From the NCBI GenBank assembly GCA_020002185.1, contig CM034531.1:47675319-47739318 (forward strand): a DNA stretch of 64,000 nucleotides, read 5' to 3'. This DNA comes from Paraescarpia echinospica. Its lineage: Eukaryota; Annelida; Polychaeta; Sabellida; Siboglinidae. The translations under genes were made by a program, and so were the position numbers. The notes under the pieces were generated by a model. It had not been told where the DNA came from. It searched no databases and saw only the letters and a program-made list of their open reading frames with translations. This document shows positions 21,809 through 31,529 of the stretch, in pieces; position 1 is the first letter of the stretch, and each line of letters begins with the position of its first letter.

Positions 21809-22804
21809 ATGGCCCGCAAGCGGAAGTTCTACGCTTCCCTGCTGGCCCTGGTGACCATATACGTTATCTACAAATACTTGATACCGTCAGGTATTATTGA
21901 CTTGACGCCACCTTCATATATATCTCGAATGGCCTACGTTTCAGCACCGGCTGACTACCGGAGAACCAACTCGATAACTACGACGACATCGATGGATTCT
22001 GGTAGCATCTGTCAGCTGGAAAGGCTGATTTTTATTAGTCATAAAGAACTTTCAGAATTCACCGTGTCGTATTCATCGAAGAACGTGCCGCCCTCGAAGT
22101 TGAACAGTACAGAACGAGGCAGTTTGTTTGATTTACTAGACATAGTGCAAGTGTTTCTCGACCGACATAAAATCTCGTACGTTCTCGGTTACCACTCGTT
22201 GCTTGGCTCCTACATGATGCACGGTATACTGCCTTACGACGACACGATTGAGCTGCTGGCCAGAGTGTCCCATAAGCAAACACTGTCGAAGGCCATCGCC
22301 ACAGACGACAAGCTCAAAACAAAGGAGCATACCTCTATCAACTCCAATTACACACACGTTAGGTTCTTCTTGAAAACGTCGGGACAAAAACCGTCTCACT
22401 GGCCGTTTGTGGAACTTCACTTCTACGATGAAAACTCAACTCACGTATGGACGACGACGCCGCCTCCGAAGAGAGTCGTCATGAAGATAGACTCATTCTA
22501 CCCCTTCCACGAACGACCCTTCGCGGGGCACTGGCTTGACGCTCCTGAGGACCCGCTCCAATTCCTTCTACAGATATACTCGAAGAGCCACTATGAGACG
22601 TTCGGTTGGGATTACCGCGCTGACGTTGCCGAGCCGCCCACTAAGATGGGGTGGGTAGCGATGAGAAAACATCATCCGTTTGTCGGGCGAATCAATTGCG
22701 CTGAGGGGGTGAAGGAAACGCTGAAGTTTAGTGGCGTAGCCCAGTATGACGTCTACATTGACGAACATTTTCCAACCAAAACATTTACTGTAGGCTTCGA
22801 ATGA
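21809..22804 (+). CDS. LicD/fukutin-like type II membrane protein, copy A
   Basis: A single-exon frame of 331 residues. MARKRKF followed by a hydrophobic segment (about 8-24) indicates a type II signal anchor, so the bulk should face the Golgi or secretory lumen. A Thr/Ser-rich stem (about 45-70) precedes a LicD-like domain: FDLLDIVQVFLDRHKISYVLG (107-127), SLLGSYMMHGILPYDDTIEL (130-149) and FVELHFYDEN (200-209). The family transfers phospho-sugar or phosphocholine groups, with fukutin and FKRP as animal examples. The usual DGTLLGSYR..PWDDDVD core is altered here, so activity is uncertain. Sequons occur at N99, N180 and N209. The ATG at 21809 is supported by the paralogue sharing it. The substrate is unknown. 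Confidence 0.82.
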   Translation: MARKRKFYASLLALVTIYVIYKYLIPSGIIDLTPPSYISRMAYVSAPADYRRTNSITTTTSMDSGSICQLERLIFISHKELSEFTVSYSSKNVPPSKLNSTERGSLFDLLDIVQVFLDRHKISYVLGYHSLLGSYMMHGILPYDDTIELLARVSHKQTLSKAIATDDKLKTKEHTSINSNYTHVRFFLKTSGQKPSHWPFVELHFYDENSTHVWTTTPPPKRVVMKIDSFYPFHERPFAGHWLDAPEDPLQFLLQIYSKSHYETFGWDYRADVAEPPTKMGWVAMRKHHPFVGRINCAEGVKETLKFSGVAQYDVYIDEHFPTKTFTVGFE

Positions 22805-23050
22805 TGTCACTTTGTAGACGTTACGTTTCGATAAAAGATTAGTTTTACGTATGATGTGTTCTTCGGTGCGTTTGTGTTGCTGGGTGTAACGTGCATTAAA
22901 AGGTATTAGTTGCATTGCGTTTCATTGCTTTTGCTCGATGATCTTTGGAAGACTCGGTTAAGTGTTGCAATAGTCATTTACAAGTGCGCCACTTAAACAA
23001 GTTGTGACATTTGTTAGCCTTCACTAGCGAGCGATCCTAAAAATAAAAAG

Positions 23051-23225
23051 GTAAGTTCTTATATAGCGCCGTATCTAGTACTTAGGACTGCTCAAAGCGC
23101 TTTACACCTTACTGCCTAGCAAACCTGTTCAATCAAATACCATCTCGACGTATCTGGGAAGCATTCACCCATACTGCAATTAATACGCGAAGAATTATCG
23201 TACACAAATATCCACCACTATTTTA
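23051..23225 (+). repeat. SINE-like dispersed repeat
   Basis: It starts TTCTTATATAGCGCC and carries CTCAAAGCGCTTTACACC, CTGTTCAATC and GGGAAGCATTCACCC, matching the opposite strand of 8758-8898 and the copy near 47950. The inner end of arm A falls inside this repeat. Confidence 0.65.
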
Positions 23226-23487
23226 GCCAGTTACTCATTCATACAGCTGAGTGAACTGGAGCAAACTAGAGTGAACGAATTTGCTCCACACAAACATAGG
23301 TGGGAGGAGAACTCAAAGTCGTGGGAGGTTGGGCGCAAAAGAACTCTCAGAAGATGATAGGTTGGCTCCCAAAACTAGTAGAGGGTGAAACGTTTAGACC
23401 TTGCCATACACGCTGAAAAACCCACCCACACAATATTTGAGACTTAGTAAAAGTATTTTCTTAAAGGTAATTTCTTAAATGTCGTGT

Positions 23488-23640
23488 TATCCCGTGCTTA
23501 GGACTGTGCAGAGCGCTTTACGCGTCACTCCAAACCTGTTAATTGACCACCATCATCATCACCTCTCATGGGAATCATTCAGCCACGCTGCATCTACTAT
23601 GCAAATATTGTATTCGTACACAAATATCCACCACTTTGCC
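23488..23640 (+). repeat. SINE-like dispersed repeat, diverged copy
   Basis: Contains GTGCTTAGGACTGTGCAGAGC, GGGAATCATTCAGCCACGCTGC and ACACAAATATCCACCAC in the same order as 23051-23225. It abuts the left end of the palindrome. Confidence 0.6.
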
Positions 23641-23855
23641 ATATACTGTTGCAAACTAACACTACTAAATAAATAAATCCTTATCAACAACACAATCACT
23701 AGATGCAGCGCACGTTTGTCTTGTGTTCCCGAGAACTATCGACGGCAAACATATCGCCTGCACGAGACGTACTGTTCTATAAATAGCCGCAGACTCCAAG
23801 CGTCGGCCGACAAAATACTTCTGCCGTGGAATAGCGCAATCTATACTGTGCCCCT
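23641..23855 (-). mobile_element. Half copy of the Kolobok/T2-like MITE
   Basis: It has one terminal repeat plus the MITE centre, ending GTGCCCC-T at the TTAA of 23856-23859. The other half is missing; compare the complete copies at 25117-25517 and 32974-33370. Confidence 0.75.
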
Positions 23856-23859
23856 TTAA

Positions 23860-24260
23860 TTTTTTTGCAAGTCTTGTGTGGCACCGTATCGAAGGGCTTC
23901 GCAATGTCAAGATATATTGTCTCTATACACCCGCCCGAGTCAATGGTGGTAGTCTCCATGACTTCTAGGAATTGGGTGGTGCATGACCTGTCTAAATCCA
24001 TGCTGATCTTTGTGGAATATGTTGTTCATAGCCATATGAGCCAGGAGATGTTACTGATTGGCCGGTAGTTGGAAGCATGTCTTTTTGAGTAATTTTTGTG
24101 TAACGATGTTACGTGTGCTGTCTTCCATTGAGCTGGGTGCACTCCATCCTTCGATGACCTTTTGAAGATCAAAAGGAGGGGCTCCACCAGTTCATTTCGT
24201 GGTGACATCTGTCTAGAGCGGGTGACTTCTTTAAGTTGGTTAATTTAGCCAGGCTCTTAC
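23860..24260 (-). pseudogene. LINE reverse-transcriptase fragment, left arm
   Basis: On the minus strand it reads ELVEPLLLIFKRSSKDG, HPAQWKTAHVTSLHKN, SNYRPISNIS and then IYLDIAKPFDTVPHK, the fingers-to-palm part of a CR1/jockey-type enzyme with frameshifts. It is the inverted counterpart of 24822-25112 plus about 110 extra upstream bases (24147-24260) that the right arm lacks. Confidence 0.78.
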
Positions 24261-24263
24261 AAC

Positions 24264-24821
24264 AAATATCACTAAAATATCATTTAATGGTATTATGGTG
24301 TTTTATGGCTAATGGTATTTGAATGGTCTTCAATTATATTTTGAATGGTCCTTGTAATTAACTCTTTCTGTATTGTTCAATGGTATTCTGAATTGTCTTG
24401 AATGATATTAGGGGGTATTATGGCCAATGGTATTTGAATGGTACTTAATCCAATGGTATTGAATGATCTTCAGTGGTATATCATTGAATGGTATACCACT
24501 GAGGATCATTAAGAATACCATTCAATGGTATTCTGAATGGTCTTCAATGACATCGGGGTATTGTGGCCAAGGGTATTTGAATGGTACTGAATGGTCCTCA
24601 GTGGTATATCATTCAATGATATACCACTTAAGATCATTCAATATCACTGGATTAAGTACCATTCAAATACCCCCTAATATAATTGAAGACCATTCAGAAT
24701 ACCATTGAACAGTACAGAAAAAGTTAATTACAAGGACCATTAAAAATACCATTGAAGACCATTCAAATACCATTAGCCATAAAATACCATAATACCATTC
24801 AATGATATTTGAGTGATATTT
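24264..24821. mobile_element. Foldback element of ATACCATT-like units
   Basis: The 558-bp element begins AAATATCACTAAAATATCATT and ends AATGATATTTGAGTGATATTT, and the inverted similarity runs inward over almost its whole length. Words such as AATGGTATTTGAATGGT recur many times on both strands. Two local 30-bp hairpins (CAGTGGTATATCATTGAATGG..CCACTG type) lie near 24473 and 24598. It is non-coding. It sits exactly in the loop of the larger inverted repeat. Confidence 0.8.
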
Positions 24822-25900
24822 GGAGTGCACCCAGCTCAATGGAAGACAGCACACGTAACAGCGCTACACAAAACTAACTCAAAAAGACATGCTTCCAACT
24901 ACCGGCCAATCAGTAACATCTCCTGACCCATATGACTATGAACAACATGTTCCACAAAGATCAGCATGGATTTAGACAGGGCAGGTCATGCACCACCCAA
25001 CTCCTAGATGTCGTGGAGACTACCACCATTGACTCGGGCGGATGTGTAGAGACAATATATCTTGACATTGCGAAGCCCTTCGATACGGTGCCACACAAGA
25101 CTTGCAAAAAAATTAATGGGGCACAGTATAGATTGCGCTATTCCACGGCAGAAGTATTTTGTCGGCCGACGGTTGGCGTCTGCGGCTATTTATAGAACAG
25201 TACGTCTCGTGCAGGCGATATGTTTGCCGTCGATAGTTCTCGGGAATACAAAACAAACGTGCACTGCATCTAGTGATTGTGTTGTTGATAAGGATTTATT
25301 TATTTAGTATTGTTAGTTTGCAACAGTATATGTCATAAATAAGTCCTTATCAACAACACAATCACTAGATTCAGCGCACGCTTGTCTAATGTTCCCAAGA
25401 ATTAACGACGATAAACATATCGCCTGCACGAGACTGTTCTGTAAATAGCCGCAGACGCCAAGCGTCGGCCGACAAAATACTTCTGTCGTGGAATAGCGCA
25501 ATCTATACAGGGCATCTTTAATTGCGTATGGCGTCCAAGGAGAGGTGGCTGCGTGGATCGTAGCCTTCGTAAAGGGAAGAAAACAAAGGGTAGTGGTAAA
25601 TGGGAAGCTACCAGAATGGGCAGAAATCACAAGTGGTATACCACAGGGAAGTGTGAGATCATCAATGGCATCGACGACATCAATCAAGAGGACTTCTTCA
25701 TGATCACAACATGAGGTCACTACAACAAATTGTATAAGACACCAAGCAGACTAGATATTAGGAAACAGTCCTTTTCACAACGCATCTTCCTAGACTAGAA
25801 CAACATTTCTCAGCAAACAGTGAACGCTGAAAACATTCTCTCCTTCAAAACAAAACTCGACAAAGAATTGAAGATGGACAGGTTTAAATTTTAATAAAAG
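24822..25900 (+). pseudogene. LINE reverse-transcriptase copy interrupted by a MITE
   Basis: The sequence reads HPAQWKTAHVT and then DQHGFRQGRSCTTQLLDVVE and IYLDIAKPFDTVPHK. A MITE interrupts it at 25117. The same enzyme resumes after 25521 with AYGVQGEVAAWIVAF and EWAEITSGIPQGSV. The catalytic FADD region is deleted near 25655-25700, and a C-terminal scrap (KLYKTPSRLDIRKQSFSQR, near 25715) follows. A one-base slip in an A-run accompanies the MITE junction. This is a dead copy; the class is CR1/jockey-like but distinct from the CR1 at 26254. Confidence 0.8.
25117..25517. mobile_element. Kolobok/T2-like MITE, complete copy in LINE
   Basis: The 401-bp element is flanked by TTAA at 25113-25116 and 25518-25521. 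Its terminal inverted repeats are about 190 bp long (GGGGCACAGTATAGATTGCG.. and the inverse ..CGCAATCTATACAGGGC), around a short centre containing GTTAGTTTGCAACAGTATATG. TTAA targets and TTAAAGGG-type ends are known for T2-type MITEs mobilised by Kolobok transposases. Removing it leaves a continuous LINE sequence. Confidence 0.82.
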
Positions 25901-26355
25901 CACAAAATCACAAGACAAGCCACATTCCAAATACAAAAAATACGATGCATAAAGACGGGTGTACACAAGGCTGTTAAGCCTTACTTTAAAAACCCGAAGA
26001 TCCAGCAAGTTATCCAGGCAAGACACTTCTAAGCTTCGTGTTTACAACAACAAGAATCACACGAATGTTATCCGGAAGGAAATAACGGGAGGCGCACGCA
26101 CTCTTCGCAAAACTATTTGTGGTTTCCCGGGATTCCCTCGTCTAAAATTAGCCCAACACCAAACGTCGGGACAATCGCGTTAAAGTCTCTGACTTTATTG
26201 TGTCGGTCTAACGCCATTAATTGCAGCGTGGGTGAATGTTTCCCAGAGACTTCAAGATTTAACAAGATTTAACAAGATTGCCATCCAGAGAATTAACTCT
26301 AGATGGCAGGTGGACAAGGAAGCCCTTTGGCTTATCGAGAGTCCAACCCTTTTAT

Positions 26356-29253
26356 CTACATATATCCAGCCCTTCTGAGGTATGTGTCGATTTTATTTTT
26401 AAACATATTCACACTACTAGCACCCACACAATCATCAGATAATCTGTTCCATACATTCACAGTCCTTTGTGAAAATGAAAACTTTCTTACGTCTAATCTA
26501 CACTGTTCCTTTACTAATGTAACTTCATGTCCTCTAGTCTTTCTATCTTTCTTAACTGAAAAAAACATATTTCTATCAATATTTTCATAACCATTCAATA
26601 TTTTAAACACTTCTATCTGATCTCCTCTCAATCTCCTGGTCTCTAGTGTTGTTAAACCACATTCTTTTAGGCGTTTTTCATAACTAAGATCCCTCAGTTT
26701 TGGTATCATTTTAGTCGCTCTCCTCTGTACTCTTTCTAGCATATCTATGTCCTTCTTGCGGTATGGCCTCCACGCTTGTATACAATATTCTAAATGAGGC
26801 CTAACTATTGTTTTGTACAGCGGTATTATTAGTTCTTTTTCTTTATATGCTATATTTCGCCTAATCAATCCAAGGATTTGATTTCCTTTTGAAGCTGCAA
26901 TTCCACACTGCTCTGAAACCTTCATGTCAGCACTAATTGTCAGCCCTAAGTCTTTTTCTTTTACAGTAGTATTTAGTACAGTTCCCCCCATTGTATATTC
27001 TACATATTCGTTCCCATGTCCTGTGTGAAGACATTTACATTTCCCAAAATTGAACAACATTTGCCACTTTTCAGACCATTTGATCAACCTGTCAAGATCA
27101 TCCTGTAAATGCTGTCTATCTCCATCACTTTTTATCCTTCTAAACACTTTTGTATCATCTGCAAATTTCAACACCTTGCTAGCTATATCATCGTCCAAAT
27201 CGTTTATATATATTAAGAATAATATAGGTCCCAGTACTGATCCCTGTGGAACCCCACTCAAAACTGATTTCCAGTTTGAAGCCTCCCCATCAACAACTAC
27301 CCGCTGTCTTCTGTCAATCAGCCATTTTTCTATCCAGTTAATTATACCATTTCCTATGCCATGGGCTTTTAGTTTAAGCAGTAATCTCTGATGTGGCACT
27401 TTGTCGAAAGCTTTTTGAAAATCTAAGTAGATGATATCTACTGGTGATCCATCATCTACCCACTTAGTGATATCTTCCAAAAAACATAACATATTTGTTA
27501 AGCATGACCTCGCTTTTAGAAACCCATGTTGAGATGGGTTTATCAAGTTATGTTTAACAAGAAAATCCACCATGTGATCTTTAATTAGTCTTTCTAATAA
27601 TTTACAAATCACCGATGTTAAACTAACTGGTCTATAATTATTTGACTTGTTTCTCGAACCTTTTTTGAATAACGGTATAATGTTTGCTTCTTTCCATTCT
27701 AAAGGAACCACTCCCTCTTCTAATGACAAGTTGAAAACTGTTGCAAGCGGTATGCTAATTTGTTCTACAATTTCCAATAGTAGTTTGGGTGGAATACCAT
27801 CCACTCCAGGTGATTTATTATCCTTCATAGCCCTGATTTTTTTAGCTACCATTTCTGGGGTTACAATTAACTGTCTTAAATAGTTTGATTCTGCCCCCTT
27901 GAACTTAGCCTCTGGTACTGGCAGTGAACTAGTGTCTTCTCTGGTAAACACTGAACTAAAATACTCATTCAGGTCTTCTGCCATTAAGAATCCTTCTGAT
28001 ATTACGTTTCCAGCACTATCTTCTAGAGGACCGACCTTATCCTGAACTTTCTGTTTGCTTCGAATATAAGCATAAAAACTCTTGCTGTCATGTTTTATAT
28101 TACAAGCTAATTTATGTTCATAGCTTCTCTTTGAATGTCTAATTTCAGCTGTAGCTTGGTTTAGTGCTTCTTTATAAATGTTGTAGTCTTCGTCATTTCC
28201 AGTACGTCTATATGACTTCCACATCATTTCTTTATACTTAATTTTTATAATGGCTTCTTTCGATAAGTGTTTCTTTTTGGACCGTTTCCCGTGTTTTTTT
28301 AAAGGAACAAATTTGACGATGATGCATTCAATTTCACTCTTTAAGATATTCTAGCATTCTGTTGCTGTCTTATTCTTTAGTGTGTTATTCCAGTCTATCT
28401 TTGCTAAATATTTCCTTATGTCCTTATATTTTCCTTTGTGGAAATTTCTCCTATACTGATTTTTACTATTCCTTTCTGATTTTACTTTGATGGTAAAATG
28501 TATCTGGTTGTGATCACTATTTCCCAGTGGCTCACATACCATGACATTGTCAACTAATTCATTCTGTGAGGACAAAACTATGTCTAACACATTCTCCCCC
28601 CTGGTTGGTTCTAGCACATGTTGAGAAAGGAAACTATCTTGTACTAAAACTAAAAACTTGTGGTCCTCACTACCCATACTCTGTAGAGATTTCCATTTTA
28701 TATGCCCATGGTTGAAATCCCCCATAATAACACAGTCCCGTTTGCTCACTTCCCTTATAGCGTTTTGTATTTTTTCATTCTCTTCTATGCTTATGTTTGG
28801 ACTTCGATAAACTAATCCAACCGTTAACGTTGACTTTCCTGTAACTATGTTACACCAAACAGCTTCTTCGCAATCTGCTTCTCTGTCTAATTTTATTTCA
28901 TAAGCCTGGATAGATTCTTTAATATATAAAATAACTCCACCTCCCCTTCTTCCTATTCTATCTTTCCTAAACATTACATATCCTGTCAGTCCCAATTCGG
29001 CATCTGATACATCGGTGGTTGCCCATGATTCGGTTATACCTATTATGTGAGGGTCAATATCTTCTACCATAATGTTTAGTTCATTTCTTTTGTTTACTAT
29101 ACTCCTTGCATTTAAACAAACACATTTATATCCAGCTTCAGAACAGTTTTCCAGACTGTTCTTTGCTGAATTATTTTTGCTATCTTTATCTATGCCTCCA
29201 GTTTCAGGCTTCTCTGCGAGTCCCCCCTGCGAATTTAGTTTAAATAGATGCAA
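26356..29253 (-). pseudogene. CR1 ORF2: endonuclease and reverse transcriptase, one nonsense codon
   Basis: About 965 codons in one frame. The N-terminal part (29253-28351) is an APE-type endonuclease: CLNARSIVNKRNEL, GITESWATTD, RRGGGVILYI, VIMGDFNHGHI and the final GNSDHNQI. The C-terminal part (from 28350) is the reverse transcriptase: SPGVDGIPPKLLLEI, NYRPVSLTSVICK, IIYLDFQKAFDKVPH, GVPQGSVLGPILF and the catalytic FADD at 27154-27165. The frame is broken only by TAG at 28351-28353. The degraded copy at 42097 has TGG there, so this is a Trp-to-stop change. ORF2 overlaps the end of ORF1 by 19 bases in another frame. The product would act by target-primed reverse transcription. Confidence 0.9.
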
Positions 29254-30613
29254 CCTGTCCCACTGTCAACAGATCTCAGCAGATTCTCTGAGAATACTGC
29301 TGCCCCCTTTCCACTTAGATGGAGGCCATCTCTCATGTACATATCTTCTCTCCCAACAAAGTACCCCCATAAATCTATGAATCCCACGCCCTCTTCTTCA
29401 CACATCTGCTCAACTAGTGCGTTGATCGCCATCCTCTTACAGTTTCTGTATGATGCCCCCCTTCCTCCCATTACTGGCAAAATTCCTGAGAGAACAACCT
29501 GTTCCACTCTTGTCTTCTTTAGCTTCCTTACTAGATGTCTGTACTTCTGAACTATCCCAGTTGTTCCCTCCTTGTCTGCATTGTTTGTCCCAACGTGTAC
29601 TAGTATAGAACCTCCCTTGCCATGTCCCAATACCTTCTCTACCCTTTCAGTCACATGCTCTATTCTAGCCCCCGGTAGACATACAACAACGTCCTTCCCC
29701 TCGCATATAGTCTTGTCTGTTTTTCTCAGAATTGAATCGCCCATAAACACTCTCTCTTTTCTCCTAGCCCCATCAATCACTGCCTCGGAGTAGCTCCTCC
29801 TGTTTGCATATGTCTGGTTGTTGTCGTTTCCTCTTGCCATCTTCTCTTCTGTCACATTCTCTTCCATTCCCTTCTTTCCTGTCGTGTTTTCTCTTGTCCC
29901 CTTTCCTCCTGTCATCTTCTCTTCTAGCACATTTACTCTCACTTCCTTTCGTCCCTTCATCTTTCCTCCCATCACATTTTCTTCTCTCCTCTCCCGTCCC
30001 TTTTCCCCGGCTACCTTCTTCACTACGGTCACTTTTTCCCCTGTCACCTTCACGCCTGTCATGTCTTCTTCCATCAGTCTTCTGTCTCACAGTCTTACTA
30101 ACTGCCTCTGTGGTATCTACCTCTTCACCACCTGTATCGCTGTCGCGTCTCCCCTCGTTCTCTACAGTCTGACTACCTGTTGATCTATCCCCACTGACCC
30201 GTTTTCTTTTCCTCTGCCGAACACTTTTCCTCCGTCCCTCTGTCTTCTCAATTTCTTGTTCCTTCACATCGGTCACCTTCCCTCCTCTCAGTCTCCTTTC
30301 TTCAGTCTCTGTGTCACAACTCTGCTCCTTCTGTGTTGTAGAATTCTCAACTCTCTCTGCGTCATCCCTCTCTGGTCCATATATTTCTATGTTGAGTCTC
30401 GCCTCCATCTCCTTCACTATATCCGTCAACTTACACACCTCCTTCATCAGACATTCCACCCTCAAACACCCCATACACCGAAAGGTGAATCCATCATCTT
30501 TGGTCTCTGCCCATGATTTTGGACAGCCAGACAACGCAAAATCCACCCAGCTCTGGCAGTCGTTGCAAACATTAGTGTCGTTTTGCCTTGAGCTGCCGCT
30601 TGCAAGGTGCCAT
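29235..30613 (-). pseudogene. CR1 ORF1: PHD-like finger and SGNH esterase domain, frameshifted
   Basis: A possible start is the ATG at 30613-30611 (MAPCKRQLK), but that frame shifts before a cysteine-rich PHD-like finger (CNDCQSWVDFALSGC..FRCMGC, near 30565-30470). This reading continues to 29773 through a long charged Lys/Arg/Glu/Asp region. A second frame (30074-29235) carries the C-terminal half, an SGNH/GDSL hydrolase with GDSIL (near 29735), VGTNN (near 29585) and DGLHLSG (near 29320), i.e. the Ser, Asn and Asp-His blocks. Such esterases are known in CR1-type ORF1 proteins, which also bind RNA. Two frames stay open for 300 bases in the charged region, so the exact shift point cannot be placed. 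Confidence 0.82.
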
Positions 30614-31529
30614 ATCAGAATTTATTTATGTTCAAAATAGTTTTATATAGTCTTTGAAAAGACTTTTCTGTGTACAATTTACACCAGATTGTTTAGGTTA
30701 TAGTTAGTTATATTTGTTAACACACAATGACACACCGTGCCTTACCTAGTTACGATGTCGATGACAATGTATTCAAGTTAGGCTTAGATACAAGGTAGTC
30801 TTTACAAAGACTGTTTCCTGTGTACCAATACACACTTTAAAAGGTTGTTATTTCAGGTTTTAATTACTCATCTAACTACAATGATTATCTCAAATAACGC
30901 TATTCTATTGTCGTTCACGTTACGTTAAGTTCGCCAGTGACCTACTTTGTAAACAACGTTCCGATTACATTAACGTCCCCAATTATCGCTCGCAAATCGC
31001 CTACTTTTAATCTACCCTAGATTACTCCCTCTAGCTAACTTTTAACAAAAAATATTGCTTAATATATATCTATAATTACGTTATGTATGCTATACACTCA
31101 ATAATATAACTTATCTTGATCAAATATCCTTATATTTTCGCAAGTTTGCTGCACCAAATTCAAATCAATTCACCACCGGAAGTTCCCCTAGCGATGCGAG
31201 TATGGTATTTGCTTGAACAGGTTTGCCAGCCAGTAAGGTGTAAAGCGCTTTGAGCAGTCCTACTGCGTTATATAAGAACTTACCTTTTTATTTTTAGGAT
31301 CGCTCGCTAGTGTAGGCTAACAAATGTCACCATTTGTTTAAGCGGCGCACTTGTAAATGACTATTGCAACACTTAACCGAGTCTTCCAAAGATCACCGAG
31401 TAAAAGCAATGAAACGCAATGCAACTAATACCTTTTAATGCACGTTACACCCAGCAACACAAACGCAACGAAGAACACATCATACGTAAAACTAATCTTT
31501 TATCGAAACGTAACGTCTACAAAGTGACA

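Larger units (their letters stand above)
18687..23187 (+). repeat. Arm A of a large inverted segmental duplication
   Basis: Reading arm A forwards matches reading 36367 down to about 26217 on the minus strand, apart from private insertions. Both arms carry the same LicD-like gene, the same hAT remnant and the same flanking unique DNA (for example the AAACATATATTATGAAAAACAGAACA block at 18750 and 36300). Outside 22035-22930 the arms differ by roughly 9-10% where compared by eye. Arm A has a private CR1 insertion (18798-19335), a deletion of about 500 bp in hAT and a local rearrangement near 21150-21400. Confidence 0.92.
23641..25332. repeat. Nested inverted repeat (long palindrome) with LINE and MITE pieces
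   Basis: The outer arms 23641-24146 and 24822-25332 are inverted copies at roughly 95% identity. Each contains half a Kolobok/T2-like MITE joined through TTAA to a LINE reverse-transcriptase segment. The landmark TTGACATTGCGAAGCCCTTC occurs on + at 25058 and on - at about 23908. The loop (24264-24821) is another palindrome. The inverted duplication must postdate the MITE insertion, because half the MITE is included. Confidence 0.88.
26254..31200 (-). mobile_element. Near full-length CR1 LINE
   Basis: Reading on the minus strand: a 5' untranslated region of about 590 bases, ORF1 (30613-29235), ORF2 (29253-26356), and a short 3' untranslated region ending in two to three AATCTTGTTA-type units. 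It lies inside the SINE-like repeat of arm B; similarity to arm A stops at 31200 and resumes at 26253. Partial copies of the same family occur at 16735, 18798, 39885 and 40155. No clear target duplication is seen, as is usual for CR1. Confidence 0.9.

Noticed and set aside
22059..22915. Minus-strand frames antisense to the LicD-like gene, and their counterparts at 31419-32275
   Set aside because: They are conserved only because the underlying DNA is duplicated. They have no domain, and the plus-strand gene explains the region.
24264..24821. CRISPR-like array of regularly spaced repeats
   Set aside because: The units are degenerate, occur in both orientations and have no constant-length spacers; the context is a eukaryotic foldback element.
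29804..30183. Plus-strand open frames rich in Ser, Leu and Phe
   Set aside because: They are antisense shadows of the charged CR1 ORF1 on the minus strand, caused by its purine bias.
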